Source: an uncultured Bacilli bacterium (lineage in GTDB: Bacteria > Bacillota_I > Bacilli_A > RF39 > UBA660). Taken from it: DNA of 64,000 nucleotides. Below the pieces are notes generated by a model. It saw only the letters and a program-made list of their open reading frames with translations. It made no database searches and was not told the origin of the DNA. Where the stretch lies: contig CALVRA010000006.1 of assembly GCA_944358415.1 (NCBI GenBank), forward strand, positions 1 through 64,000, read 5' to 3'. The position numbers and the translations under genes are program-made. This document shows, piece after piece, positions 50,332 to 59,983 of the stretch. How positions within the stretch are numbered: the first letter of the stretch is position 1; every line of letters begins with the position of its first letter.

Positions 50332-51038
50332 TTTGTGCGCTCCATCAATATGGCATTAGCAATTTTTAAATCGTGCATAGTTGTTATTTTTATATTAAAT
50401 ACTTCACCGGGAACTAATTTTACAGTTTTATTTTTAAGTATGTATATTTTACATGCGTCTGTTAGGACTTGTTTTTCTTCTTTATTTAATTCGTTATACA
50501 ATGTCATTAATTCTTTTATTTTAAAACTTTGTGGTGTTTGTCCTTGGTACATGGTGTCTCTTTTAGGAATGTTTGAAATTGTATCATTATTTTTTGATTC
50601 AACAATGGTGTCAATTGCTGATATTACTGTATCGGTTGCTCCAAATTTTTTACATGTTTCAATATTATTTTCGATAATTTTTTGGGTGATGAATGGTCTT
50701 ACAGCGTCGTGGGTGACAATTATATCGTCATCTTTTAAACCGAAGTTTTTCTCGATATATTTACATCCGTTCATAATTGTTTCATTGCGGTCACTGCCAC
50801 CAGCAACTAAGATAATGTTGCTTTTTTGGGGAAAATATTTTTCTATAAGGTCATTAGCATAAGTTAGCCATTTACTTGGACAACAAACTAATATTTTATC
50901 GAATTTTCCTGATATAAAAAACTGTTCTATTGTATGAATTATAATAGGTTTTGAGCCTAACATCATAAATTGTTTGGGTAAGTCTGTATTACCCATTCTA
51001 GTACCGGATCCACCGGCTAAAATTTCTGCATAAATCAT
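50328..51038 (-). CDS. tarI: Ribitol-5-phosphate cytidylyltransferase, TarI-like
   Basis: Makes CDP-ribitol from CTP and ribitol 5-phosphate. The 236 residues have YAEILAGGSGTRMGNTDLPK (CTP loop), GGSDRNETIMNGCKYI, THDAVRPFI and TPQSFKI, shared by TarI and IspD. Pairing with a TarJ homologue points to ribitol rather than methylerythritol. GGAGG is well placed before ATG 51038 on the minus strand. The product would feed the LicD or ribitol-phosphate transferases of the cluster. Confidence 0.88.
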   Translation of the reverse strand: MIYAEILAGGSGTRMGNTDLPKQFMMLGSKPIIIHTIEQFFISGKFDKILVCCPSKWLTYANDLIEKYFPQKSNIILVAGGSDRNETIMNGCKYIEKNFGLKDDDIIVTHDAVRPFITQKIIENNIETCKKFGATDTVISAIDTIVESKNNDTISNIPKRDTMYQGQTPQSFKIKELMTLYNELNKEEKQVLTDACKIYILKNKTVKLVPGEVFNIKITTMHDLKIANAILMERTK

Positions 51039-51123
51039 TTTTTTACCTCCAAATTAATTATAACATTAATATTTTGAAGTGTAAATTTTAAATTTGTAGT
51101 ATCTAGTATTTATATTTTAATTT

Positions 51124-51132
51124 TGATATAAT
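51124..51132 (+). promoter_or_regulatory. Extended -10 of the acyltransferase-LicD unit
   Basis: TGATATAAT at 51124-51132, about 10 bases before AGGTGGTAG. No clear -35. Confidence 0.4.
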
Positions 51133-51150
51133 TATTTATAGGTGGTAGTG

Positions 51151-52188
51151 ATGCATCAGTGTGATAGAATAGCTTTTTATGATAATTTGAAATTTATTTT
51201 AATATTATTAGTTGTTTTTGGTCATGTACTGGGGTGTAATCTTGATGGTGGATATATTACAGGAATTTATCTGTTTATTTATGCTTTTCATATGCCGTTA
51301 TTTGTTTTTATTACGGGCTTTTTTTCAAAAAGATTGGAAGATGAAAATGGAAATTTTAGATTAAATAATGTTATTAGTTATGTTTTACTTTATTTAGGAT
51401 TTAAAGTTTTACTTTTTATTTTTATGCGATTTATTTTACATCAAGATATAGCTTTTTATTTGTTTACTGAACACGATGCCCCTTGGTATTTACTAGCCTG
51501 TGCATTATGGTTAAGTATTACTTATTTGGTTAGGAATGTTAAATCTAAGTATATGTTTGTTTTTAGTATTTTGTTTGCTTTGATAATTGGTTATGATTAT
51601 TATGTTGAAGATGTATTTGTGTTATCTAGGGTTATCGTATTTTTTCCATTCTTTTTGTTTGGATATTATTTATCTGATAAGAGGCTTAATATGTTTATTA
51701 ATGTTTTGCATAAGCGTAAAAATCAAGTTTTATCTTTTTTGTTTTTAGTTATTCTTTTGATTACTTTTATATGTTTTGCAGAAAATCTTGATTTTTTAAG
51801 ACCTTTTGTTTTAGTATCTTATTCTTATGGTTTTACAATTCCGTTTATTGATAATGTTTATTTTGTATTAATTAGATTATTTTGTATGTGTTTGGCTTTT
51901 TTAATGATGTGGGCAGTTATTTCTTTAGTTCCTAGAAGAAAAATGTTTTTTTCAAAAATTGGACGGAGAACATTACAGATTTATATTTTGCATTTGTTTT
52001 TTGTTTATTTGGTGTTTTATACAAGAATTGAGGGTTATTTGGCAAACTTTTTTGGAAATATTTGGCCGTTTGTGTTATTTGTTTTACCTATTTTATTGAC
52101 ATTTTTGTTGTCATTTAGGTTTTTAGGTAAGCCTTTTAATAAAATAATGGGTTTAGAATATAAAAAAATTTTTAATAATTTAAAGTAG
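51151..52188 (+). CDS. Acyltransferase 3 family protein
   Basis: The 345-residue membrane protein has about ten helices. [20 protein letters not shown] and FAFHMPLF-type sequence ([15 protein letters not shown]) are the family start and second block. It would acylate a sugar on the outer side of the membrane. ATG 51151 follows AGGTGGTAG. The licD gene starts nine bases after it, so both decorations are probably made together. Confidence 0.85.
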   Translation: MHQCDRIAFYDNLKFILILLVVFGHVLGCNLDGGYITGIYLFIYAFHMPLFVFITGFFSKRLEDENGNFRLNNVISYVLLYLGFKVLLFIFMRFILHQDIAFYLFTEHDAPWYLLACALWLSITYLVRNVKSKYMFVFSILFALIIGYDYYVEDVFVLSRVIVFFPFFLFGYYLSDKRLNMFINVLHKRKNQVLSFLFLVILLITFICFAENLDFLRPFVLVSYSYGFTIPFIDNVYFVLIRLFCMCLAFLMMWAVISLVPRRKMFFSKIGRRTLQIYILHLFFVYLVFYTRIEGYLANFFGNIWPFVLFVLPILLTFLLSFRFLGKPFNKIMGLEYKKIFNNLK

Positions 52189-52196
52189 GTGATAGA

Positions 52197-53027
52197 ATGT
52201 ATAAGAAAATAGATGATGCAGTTATGAAAAAATTACATGCTGTTCAGGTGGAAATATTAAACGAAATTGTACGTGTTTGTGATGTACTTAATATTGATTA
52301 TTATTTAATAGGTGGTACTTTACTTGGAGCGGTGAGACATAAAGGATTTATTCCATGGGATGATGATGTTGATCTTGGTATGCTTAGAGATGATTATGAT
52401 TTGTTTATAGCAAAAGCTCCTAGTATTTTAAGTGATAAATATGATTTACAGTGTTACGAAACAGATGAAAAGTGTTATTTTCCATTTGTTAAAATTCGAA
52501 AGAAAAATACTATTTTCAATGAAGAAGAAATAAAGGATTTAGATGTTAATAAGGGCATTTTTGTTGATATTTTTCCGATGGAGGTAATTGATAATCCAAA
52601 TAGTAAAAAACTTAGAATAGATGCAATGTTTATTAAAAATATTTGGGAGGTAGTGCTTTTAAAGACCGGTGTTTATCAAAGCGTAAAAGAAACTAGGCAT
52701 CATATTTTATCTAGATTTTTGAATATATTTAGTTTAAAATGGCTAAAAAAATGGCAAATGAAATTATTAAAAAGTCAGAATAAAAGTGATGGTAAATATA
52801 TTTCTATTTTAGTTGGGGCTTATAATTATAGAAAAGATACTTATGAAAAGGATAAACTAATTCCGCCTTCTTTCGTTTGGTTTGAAAATCAAAAGTATAA
52901 AAGTTTTGCGGATTATAATTATTATTTAGAGCATTTGTATGGTGATTATATGAAACTTCCGCCAAAAGAAAAAAGGGTTAATCATGCACCAGATGAGATT
53001 GTTTTTGATGTAAATAAACAAGAGTAA
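52197..53027 (+). CDS. LicD family phosphotransferase
   Basis: Transfers a phospho-alcohol (phosphocholine in pneumococcus; ribitol phosphate in related eukaryotic fukutins) to a polysaccharide. The 276-residue protein has [20 protein letters not shown] and [13 protein letters not shown], the nucleotidyltransferase-fold G-G-T...D-x-D motif, then [10 protein letters not shown]. It is cytoplasmic, without helices. Given the CDP-ribitol genes next door, ribitol phosphate is a possible donor; no choline genes are in the window. Confidence 0.9.
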   Translation: MYKKIDDAVMKKLHAVQVEILNEIVRVCDVLNIDYYLIGGTLLGAVRHKGFIPWDDDVDLGMLRDDYDLFIAKAPSILSDKYDLQCYETDEKCYFPFVKIRKKNTIFNEEEIKDLDVNKGIFVDIFPMEVIDNPNSKKLRIDAMFIKNIWEVVLLKTGVYQSVKETRHHILSRFLNIFSLKWLKKWQMKLLKSQNKSDGKYISILVGAYNYRKDTYEKDKLIPPSFVWFENQKYKSFADYNYYLEHLYGDYMKLPPKEKRVNHAPDEIVFDVNKQE

Positions 53028-53053
53028 AATGTGAATATAGTTTTTAGTAAGAT

Positions 53054-53078
53054 AAAGTTAGGTTTTTCCTAGCTTTTT
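53054..53078 (+). terminator. Terminator after licD
   Basis: AAAGTTAGG (53054-53062) pairs with CCTAGCTTT (53068-53076, one G-T pair), followed by TT. Confidence 0.8.
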
Positions 53079-53079
53079 G

Positions 53080-53108
53080 TTGTAAAAATTTATTTATTAA
53101 GATATAAT
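53080..53108 (+). promoter_or_regulatory. Promoter of the SGNH-glycosyltransferase operon
   Basis: TTGTAA (53080-53085), 17 bases, TATAAT (53103-53108). The leader is about 55 bases. Confidence 0.72.
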
Positions 53109-53168
53109 AAATATTAGCAAAAGTTGTTTTGTATTATTTAAAAGCATTATAGAAAAGGTTGATGATTA

Positions 53169-53981
53169 ATGAATAATTTTATTTTTTGTTTTATTTTATT
53201 TTTTATTGTTTGTATTTTCATAATTTATACTTTTAATTTACAACAATATTTCTTTAAATTAAAAGTAAATAGGAAAAGTTTGATATGTATTGGTGTTTTA
53301 TTTGTTTCTGTATTTTCTATTTTAACGGTTACAGCTGGTGAAAATGAAAAAAGTACTCAGGTAAAAAAGATGTCATTTTTAGATGATAATTCTAATGGTA
53401 TGATTCAAGACATTTCATTAAATAAAGTAGTAATTGTTGGAGATTCACGAATGGAACTTATTGCTTCTAAGGAAGATGAACTAGATATTCCAAATAATTT
53501 TATTTTTGATGCTTTAAGTGGGGCTAGAAGAAAATGGCTTATTGATTCTGGCAGGCCAAAGTTAGAGAAAATACTTGATAATAAAGATAATAATTATACT
53601 TATCATGTTGTTTTTAATTTGGGAGTTAATGATTTAAATTCATCTGATAATCCTAAGACGTTAGCTGATAAATATTTTGATATTTATAAAGAAATTATTT
53701 TTGAATATTCTGATGTTTATTTTTATTTCCTTTCTGTTAATCCGATAGATGAGGATGTTATTGAAGAAAAATTTTCTCCTAATGAAAGAACTAATGATAA
53801 AATTGAAGTGTTTAATGCTAGAATGTATGAAAATATGGTTGATTTAAATAATAAGCGTGTAAATTATTGTGATGCATATAATAGATTAAAATTCGGACTT
53901 CCTGATGGTTTACATTATGATGATGAAACAGACCAACGTATTGTTGATTTTATAGCTAGAGATTGTATAAATTTTAAGTAA
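53169..53981 (+). CDS. Membrane-anchored SGNH hydrolase-fold protein
   Basis: The 270 residues start with one or two membrane helices (about 1-22 and 36-54), then an outside domain. VVIVGDSRMELIA is block I (G-D-S-R with the nucleophile serine), VVFNLGVNDLNSS is block III, and LPDGLHYDDETDQ is block V with D and H. It is probably a deacetylase or acetyl transferase on the cell-surface sugar, and could work with the acyltransferase-3 proteins nearby. GAGNENxx-type family assignment was not possible by eye. Confidence 0.78.
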   Translation: MNNFIFCFILFFIVCIFIIYTFNLQQYFFKLKVNRKSLICIGVLFVSVFSILTVTAGENEKSTQVKKMSFLDDNSNGMIQDISLNKVVIVGDSRMELIASKEDELDIPNNFIFDALSGARRKWLIDSGRPKLEKILDNKDNNYTYHVVFNLGVNDLNSSDNPKTLADKYFDIYKEIIFEYSDVYFYFLSVNPIDEDVIEEKFSPNERTNDKIEVFNARMYENMVDLNNKRVNYCDAYNRLKFGLPDGLHYDDETDQRIVDFIARDCINFK

Positions 53982-53996
53982 TTTAGGGGTGATTTT

Positions 53997-54941
53997 TTGA
54001 CAAAGGTGAGTATCATTGTACCAGTTTATAATGTTTCAAAGTATTTAAGAAAATGTTTGGATAGTTTGGTTGATCAAACTTTAAAGGATATAGAAATTAT
54101 TGCGGTTAATGATGGGTCTACTGATGATAGTTTATCTATTTTAAAAGAGTATGAAAAAAAATATTCTGGTATTTTAAAGTGTTATACTAAAAAAAATGGT
54201 GGTCTTAGTGATGCAAGAAATTATGGTTTAAAATATGCGAAAGGAAAGTATGTTGCTTTTGTTGATAGTGATGATTATGTAAAAAAAGATATGTTTTTAA
54301 AAATGTATAATTATGCAGTTAAGAATAATTTAGATGTTACTGTAGCTGATACAATTATAAAAGACGAGTCATCAGAATATGTTTTGAAATCTAATTTGAA
54401 TTATTCTTCTGATGTTTTGAAAAATTATGTTATTGCTTATCCAATGGCATGTATAAGATTAATAAATAGAAATATTTTAAAAGATTTTTCATTCAAAAAG
54501 GGAATATTTTATGAGGATTTGGAAGCGATGCCTTCATTTGTATTAAAAACGAAAAAAATAGGTTTTATTGATTATGCAGGATATTTTTATGTTCAAAGAT
54601 CAGGTAGTATTATGAAACAAAAGGACTTTAATTCTAAACTTTTGGACATTTTTGATGTACTTGATATTAATAAAAAAAGATTATATGACAAATATCCTTT
54701 GGAAATAGAGTATTTATATATTACTCATTTACTTAGAAGTGCGACACTTAGATTTTTGGATTATAAAAATAGTAGTGTGTATTTAGAAAAAATAAGAAAA
54801 ATTATGAAAAGTGAATTTCCTAATTTTAGAAAAAATTTATATTTTAAAAAATCTAGTTTTAAATTAAAAATGGTATGTAATTTAGCTTATGGTGGACATT
54901 ATAATATACTAAAATTGATTAAAAGAATATTTGATAAGTAG
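53997..54941 (+). CDS. GT2 family glycosyltransferase (B)
   Basis: A 314-residue paralogue of the enzymes at 42824 and 56103: SIIVPVYNVSKYLRKCLDSL, IIAVNDGSTDDS, LSDARNYGLKYAKG and VAFVDSDDYV. YPMACIRLINRNIL and GIFYEDLEAMPSF fill the acceptor side. The start is TTG 53997 after GGGGTGAT; no ATG fits. It is in an operon with the SGNH gene upstream and the GT4 gene downstream. Confidence 0.9.
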   Translation: MTKVSIIVPVYNVSKYLRKCLDSLVDQTLKDIEIIAVNDGSTDDSLSILKEYEKKYSGILKCYTKKNGGLSDARNYGLKYAKGKYVAFVDSDDYVKKDMFLKMYNYAVKNNLDVTVADTIIKDESSEYVLKSNLNYSSDVLKNYVIAYPMACIRLINRNILKDFSFKKGIFYEDLEAMPSFVLKTKKIGFIDYAGYFYVQRSGSIMKQKDFNSKLLDIFDVLDINKKRLYDKYPLEIEYLYITHLLRSATLRFLDYKNSSVYLEKIRKIMKSEFPNFRKNLYFKKSSFKLKMVCNLAYGGHYNILKLIKRIFDK

Positions 54942-54951
54942 GGTGATTTAT

Positions 54952-56088
54952 TTGAAAAAAATTTTGTTTTTACAAATAAAAGGTAATTCTTTAGGTGGTG
55001 TTTGGTTTGTAAATAAGGCTTTAGGTGAGGAGTTTATTAAAAGAGGTTATCATGCTGAAGTTTTAGCTATTCGTAATAACCATCCTGGGATTGAGATTAA
55101 TGATACACCTTTAAAAATTAATGTTATTAATAATGATGATTTATGGGAAATTGTTCATCGAAGAGATGTGTTAAAGTCTTTAGGTAAAAATTTTTGGAAA
55201 ACTTTCAAACAATATAGAATAGATAAAGAAAAACTAAATGAAGATTACAGTAAAATGAGTGAATTTATTAAAAGTTATAGGCCTGATTATATTATTGCAT
55301 CACATTATCAAACTTTATTTGGTGTTCCTTTAGAATATTTATCTAAGGTTATATTTGTACAGCATTCTTCTTTTAAATATTTACTTGATGATAAATATGG
55401 TGTGAAAGTTTTGAAAAAATTTAATGATAAAATTGGAAAAATGTGCTGGCTAAGTGATTCTACGATGAAATTAGCTGAGAAATTTGGGTTTAAAAATAAT
55501 ACTTTTATTTATAATCCAAATAAATTTACTACTTTTAAACAAGCTGATGTTGTTAATAACAAAAAAATAGTGGTAATAACAAGAATTCATCCAGAAAAGA
55601 GAATTGATTTGATGATTTCAATGGTTAATGATATATTTATGAATAGTAAGTTTCGTGATTGGAAGTTTGAAATATATGGTACTGGAAGCTTTAATGAGAA
55701 ATCTCAAAATATTTTAAAAGATAGTAAACAGATTTTTTATAAAGGTGTGACTAACGATGTTAGTAGTGTGCTTTTGTCTTCGTCAATTACTTTGAATACC
55801 TCTATTTATGAAGGATTTTCACTTAGTATTATAGAAGGATATACATGTGGTATTCCAGTAATTTCTTTTGATTTTGGTGAATCTGTATATGAAGAGATAA
55901 GAGATGGTAAGACTGGATTTGTTGTAAAGCAAGGAGATATTGAAACTTTTAAATTAAAATTGATAAATGTATTAAGTAATTTAAAATTATTAAAACAGAT
56001 GAGTGATGAGTCTAAAAAATTTTCTAAAGAGTTTAATATTAAGGTGATTGTTGATAAATGGGAGGATTTATTTAAGATAGTTAATTAG
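54952..56088 (+). CDS. GT4 family glycosyltransferase
   Basis: A retaining GT-B enzyme of 378 residues. KKILFLQIKGNSLGGVWFVN opens the first Rossmann domain. The donor site lies in IVVITRIHPEKRIDLMISMV and NTSIYEGFSLSIIEGYTCGI (E-x7-E). TTG 54952 follows GGGTGA; the frame extends back to 54931 inside the preceding stop region without a site. Sugar specificity is unknown. Confidence 0.88.
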   Translation: MKKILFLQIKGNSLGGVWFVNKALGEEFIKRGYHAEVLAIRNNHPGIEINDTPLKINVINNDDLWEIVHRRDVLKSLGKNFWKTFKQYRIDKEKLNEDYSKMSEFIKSYRPDYIIASHYQTLFGVPLEYLSKVIFVQHSSFKYLLDDKYGVKVLKKFNDKIGKMCWLSDSTMKLAEKFGFKNNTFIYNPNKFTTFKQADVVNNKKIVVITRIHPEKRIDLMISMVNDIFMNSKFRDWKFEIYGTGSFNEKSQNILKDSKQIFYKGVTNDVSSVLLSSSITLNTSIYEGFSLSIIEGYTCGIPVISFDFGESVYEEIRDGKTGFVVKQGDIETFKLKLINVLSNLKLLKQMSDESKKFSKEFNIKVIVDKWEDLFKIVN

Positions 56089-56102
56089 AAAGTAGGGAGT
56101 TT

Positions 56103-57059
56103 ATGCCTAAAATAAGTGTGGTTGTACCTGTTTATAATACTCAACAATATTTAGATAAATGTTTAAACAGTTTAGCATATCAAACTTTAAAGGATATTGA
56201 AATTATTGTTGTAAATGATGGATCTACTGATGATAGTCAAAAAATTATTGATGAATATGTGAAAAGATTTCCTAATAAATTTTTAAGCTTTGTTAAGCCA
56301 AATGGTGGTCTTAGTGATGCAAGAAATTATGGTATTAAAAAAGCTACTGGTGAGTATATTGGTTTTGTGGATAGTGATGATTATGTTAATTTAGACATGT
56401 ATGAAAGTATGTATAAAAAAGCTAAAGAAGGAAATTTTGATATTGTTGTTTGTGATGTTAGATATGTTTATAATGATTTTTCTAAAGAAGTTTCATCTTT
56501 GGTTTTGAATGACATTTATAATAAAGATGATGTAAAAAAACAGATGGTTAGTATTTATCCAGCTGCTTGGAACAAAATTTATAAGAGAGAATTTTTTGAT
56601 ACTGTTTTATTTAAAAAAGGAATTTGGTATGAGGATGTTGAATTTTTGTATAAATTACTTCCTTATGTGAATACTATTGGAACTGTTCAAAAGCCTTTTG
56701 TTAATTATGTACAAAGAGAAGGTGCAATAACAAGTACTTTTGATAGTAGAGTTTACAATTATATTGATAATTTTAATGGTTTAGTTGAATTTTACAAGAA
56801 AAATGGTTTGTATGATGAATATTATTTTGAATTAGAATATTGTTATGTTAGGTATTTATATATGACTTTTATTAAATCAGCTTGTCATTTTGATAAAAAG
56901 GAATATAAAAAAGCGTGTATAATTGCTAAAAAAAATGTGTTAGAAAAATTTCCTAATTATAAAAAAAATAAATATATAAATGGTTTGTCTGGGTTTTATT
57001 TGAAACATTTTAATTTTGTTACACAAAAATTAGTTTATTTATATTATAATAAGCGTTAA
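56103..57059 (+). CDS. GT2 family glycosyltransferase (C)
   Basis: A 318-residue GT-A enzyme: SVVVPVYNTQQYLDKCLNSL, IIVVNDGSTDDS, LSDARNYGIKKATGEY and IGFVDSDDYV. WNKIYKREFF and GIWYEDVEFLYKLLP form the acceptor side. It is the closest of the three to copy B, suggesting duplication within the cluster. AGGGAG lies before ATG 56103. Confidence 0.9.
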   Translation: MPKISVVVPVYNTQQYLDKCLNSLAYQTLKDIEIIVVNDGSTDDSQKIIDEYVKRFPNKFLSFVKPNGGLSDARNYGIKKATGEYIGFVDSDDYVNLDMYESMYKKAKEGNFDIVVCDVRYVYNDFSKEVSSLVLNDIYNKDDVKKQMVSIYPAAWNKIYKREFFDTVLFKKGIWYEDVEFLYKLLPYVNTIGTVQKPFVNYVQREGAITSTFDSRVYNYIDNFNGLVEFYKKNGLYDEYYFELEYCYVRYLYMTFIKSACHFDKKEYKKACIIAKKNVLEKFPNYKKNKYINGLSGFYLKHFNFVTQKLVYLYYNKR

Positions 57060-57077
57060 TATAGGAGGACTTTTTGA

Positions 57078-57413
57078 ATGAGAAAATTAAAATTATATTG
57101 CCAAAAATTAAAAGATATGAATATTTTTGAAAATAAATATTTTTCTTTTATTATTATTTTCTTTTTTGCTGTTTTACTTATGTGGCCTACTATTAGAGGA
57201 AGTGTTAGAATAGGGGATGATGGCTTTTTTCATTTAGCAAATATTAAAGTGATTGCTGATGGATTGCCATTTTCTATTTTTAGTAAAATTTTACCTGATA
57301 TTGCAAATAATTTTGGTTTTGGAGTGGGAATTTTTTATCCGCCTTTGCCACATATTGTTGGAGCGTTTATTTATAAATTTATAAAGTATAATACTGGTGG
57401 TTCTCATGTATGA
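57078..57413 (+). pseudogene. Truncated PTPS-related membrane protein (N-terminal fragment)
   Basis: The 111 residues align with the first quarter of the protein at 37789. After one helix comes VRIGDDGFFHLANIKVIADG (there WTHDSLYHYINIAAMNEN), then FGFGVGIFYPPLPHIVGAFI (there FGWGSGIFYPSFAYYIAVYM). It then breaks off into NTGGSHV and stops, inside the start of the next gene. The other ~400 residues are missing. AGGAGG is still present, so a short peptide may be made. It looks like a deletion that joined this gene to its downstream neighbour. Confidence 0.7.
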
Positions 57414-59001
57414 AATATTTTCTAACGTTTTAGTAATTTTAGCTATTTTATTAATAATTTTAGCTTTATTTAAAAAAGAAAAAAATAATAATGTGGTATT
57501 TGATTTTGTTAATAAACATTATAAACTTTGTTTAATGTTTGTATTTATATTATTTTTGTTTTCAAGATTGTATTTATTTGGAATGGTACCTAATACTATG
57601 CATATTGATGAGGCTTCTTTGGCATATAATGCATATAGTATTGTGACTGATGGAGTGGATAGATATACTAATCTTTTTCCAATCTATTTTATGAATTTTG
57701 AGGGTGGACAAAGCGCACTTTATACTTATTTAGCTGCTTTATTTATTAAATTATTTGGTTATAGTGTTATTACTGTGCGACTTCCTGCTTTAATTTTTGG
57801 TTTTTTAACTTTAGTATTTGGTTATTTACTTGCAAAAGAAGTTGCTGGAAGGAAGATGGGAATTTTAGTGGCATTTTTAATTACAATTTGCCCTTATTTT
57901 ATTCAAGCTTCAAGATGGGGTCTTGATTGTAATTTAATGCTTGGGATGTTTACTATGTCTAGTTATTTGTTATTAAAGGCAATTAATAGTGAAAATAAAT
58001 TTAAATTTTTACTAGCTGGATGTATGTTTGGTTTAACTTTTTATTCTTATGCACTTTCATACTTATTAGTTCCACTTTGTTTACTTTTGGTATTGATTTA
58101 TTTAATTTATACGAAAAAAATCAATTTTAAAAATTTTCTATGTTTTGTATGTCCATTGATTATTTTGGCATTACCACTTATTTTAAATGTTCTTATTAAT
58201 ATGGGACTAATCGGTGAAATTCATACAAGATTTTTTTCTATTCCAAAAATGAGAAGCGATAGGGTAAGTGAGATTGGGTTTTCAAATTTGTTGGAAAATT
58301 TATTTGATTTAAAGAATTATTTAATAGGTGATGGTATTTTGTTTAATGCTATCCCAACATATGGACCTTTATATTTATTTTCAGTACCGTTTGTTTTATT
58401 TGGAATATTTATTTGTTTTAAAAAATTAATTATTTCGTTAAAAGAAAAATATTTTTGTAATTATAGTTATATTTTAATTTTATTTTTTTCTTTTGTTTTA
58501 GGTTTACTTTTGATATTTAATGCGAAATATTTAAATAAAGGGAATGCATTATTTATTGTTTTAGTTATTTTTTTAGCTATTGGACTTGCTTTTTGTTTTA
58601 AACGGTTAAAATATTCTTTTTTAATTTTAATTTTATATTTAATTTATTTTGGGAGTTTTTTAAATAATTATTTTTATGTAAGTTATACCCCATCTTCATT
58701 TGCAAAAGAAATAAATTATATGAATGCTTTAGAAGATGCGGATTTAAAAAATAAAGAAATTTATTCTATTAATTTAGATGTTCTTAGATGGACTAATGTA
58801 TGGGCCGGACTTGGTTTAAAGATTGCTCCATGGTATTATAGAGAAGATGCTAAATGTTTTGATAAAATATGTTTTTATGTTCCATTTGAAAATGAGGATG
58901 ATAAAATATATATTGTGTTAGAAGAAAGGGCATATAATTTAATTGATGATGGCTTTACTTGTAAAAAATATGGAAATATTTATGAATGTTTTAAAGAATA
59001 A
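57406..59001 (+). CDS. GT39 (PMT/ArnT-like) membrane glycosyltransferase
   Basis: A 531-residue GT-C enzyme with about 11 helices. PNTMHIDEASLAYNAYSIVT holds the D-E catalytic pair after the first outside turn, and FGYSVITVRLPALIFGFLTL and ASRWGLDCNLMLGMF are typical. It uses polyprenyl-phosphate sugars, such as those made by the GtrB-type enzyme encoded next. ATG 57406 follows ACTGGTGG and lies within the end of the truncated gene. Confidence 0.85.
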   Translation: MYEIFSNVLVILAILLIILALFKKEKNNNVVFDFVNKHYKLCLMFVFILFLFSRLYLFGMVPNTMHIDEASLAYNAYSIVTDGVDRYTNLFPIYFMNFEGGQSALYTYLAALFIKLFGYSVITVRLPALIFGFLTLVFGYLLAKEVAGRKMGILVAFLITICPYFIQASRWGLDCNLMLGMFTMSSYLLLKAINSENKFKFLLAGCMFGLTFYSYALSYLLVPLCLLLVLIYLIYTKKINFKNFLCFVCPLIILALPLILNVLINMGLIGEIHTRFFSIPKMRSDRVSEIGFSNLLENLFDLKNYLIGDGILFNAIPTYGPLYLFSVPFVLFGIFICFKKLIISLKEKYFCNYSYILILFFSFVLGLLLIFNAKYLNKGNALFIVLVIFLAIGLAFCFKRLKYSFLILILYLIYFGSFLNNYFYVSYTPSSFAKEINYMNALEDADLKNKEIYSINLDVLRWTNVWAGLGLKIAPWYYREDAKCFDKICFYVPFENEDDKIYIVLEERAYNLIDDGFTCKKYGNIYECFKE

Positions 59002-59009
59002 GTTTTATG

Positions 59010-59018
59010 TGATAAAAT
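59010..59018 (+). promoter_or_regulatory. Possible internal extended -10 before the GtrB-like gene
   Basis: TGATAAAAT at 59010-59018, close to AGGTGGAG. No -35 is visible. Confidence 0.3.
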
Positions 59019-59035
59019 AGTAGATGAGGTGGAGT

Positions 59036-59974
59036 ATGAAAAAGATTTCATTAGTAGTTCCTTGTTATAATGAGGAAGAAGTTATTGAACTATTTTATAA
59101 GGAAATTCAAAAGGTAAAAAAAGACTTTGATAATGTTTTATTCGAAATTATATTTGTGAATGATGGAAGTAGTGATAATACTCTTAAGTTGATGCGTGAG
59201 CTTTCAAAAAATGATGATGTGAGATATATTTCTTTTTCTCGTAATTTTGGCAAGGAGGCAGCAATGTATGCAGGGCTAGAAGCTTCTACTGGTGATTATG
59301 TAGCCATCATGGATGCAGATTTACAAGATCCACCAGCTTTGCTTAAAGAAATGTATGAAATTTTAGAGTCAGGTGAGTATGATAGTGTAGCTACTAGAAG
59401 GGTAAGCCGTAAAGGAGAACCTTTAATTCGTAGTTTTTTTGCGAGGAAGTATTATAAACTAATTAATAAAATATCAAAGACGGAAATTGTTGACGGAGCA
59501 AGAGATTTTAGATTGATGACTAGGAAAATGGTTAATTCTGTTTTATCTTTGAAAGAGTATAACCGTTTTTCAAAAGGGATTTTTTCTTGGGTAGGTTATA
59601 GAACTAAATGGCTTGAATATGAAAATGTTGAAAGAGCTGCCGGAAAAACTAAATGGTCTTTCTTTAAACTATTTTTATATTCTTTAGAAAGTATTGTTGC
59701 TTTTTCAACAGCTCCACTTTCTATTGCCTCTGTTTTTGGTATATTATTTTGTTTTATAGCATTTATAATTATAATTTTAATTATTGTTAGGACTTTGATT
59801 TTTGGTGATCCTACTAGTGGTTGGCCAAGTATGGCGTGTATTATGTTTTTGATTGGAGGAGTACAATTACTTTGTACGGGAATTATTGGACAGTATTTAT
59901 CTAAAACTTATTTGGAAATAAAGAAAAGACCTATATATATAGTGGCTGAGACTGATGAGGATTATAAAGATTAG
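59036..59974 (+). CDS. Polyprenyl-phosphate glycosyltransferase, GtrB/DPM1-like (A)
   Basis: Makes polyprenyl-phosphate sugar on the inner face. The 312 residues have KKISLVVPCYNEEEVIELFY, FVNDGSSDNTL, FSRNFGKEAAMYAGLEASTG and IMDADLQDPPALLKEMYE (D-x-D), then two C-terminal membrane helices (about 225-295) and a KKRPIYIV ending. ATG 59036 follows AGGTGGAG. It would supply the GT39 or GtrII-like enzymes. A second copy is on the other strand at 61503. Confidence 0.93.
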   Translation: MKKISLVVPCYNEEEVIELFYKEIQKVKKDFDNVLFEIIFVNDGSSDNTLKLMRELSKNDDVRYISFSRNFGKEAAMYAGLEASTGDYVAIMDADLQDPPALLKEMYEILESGEYDSVATRRVSRKGEPLIRSFFARKYYKLINKISKTEIVDGARDFRLMTRKMVNSVLSLKEYNRFSKGIFSWVGYRTKWLEYENVERAAGKTKWSFFKLFLYSLESIVAFSTAPLSIASVFGILFCFIAFIIIILIIVRTLIFGDPTSGWPSMACIMFLIGGVQLLCTGIIGQYLSKTYLEIKKRPIYIVAETDEDYKD

Positions 59975-59983
59975 GTGGTTTTT

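Noticed and set aside
57078..59001. One gene split by a frameshift into 57078-57413 and 57397-59001
   Set aside because: The two parts belong to different families: the first to the PTPS-related protein, while the second has its own GT39 N-terminus and ribosome binding site.
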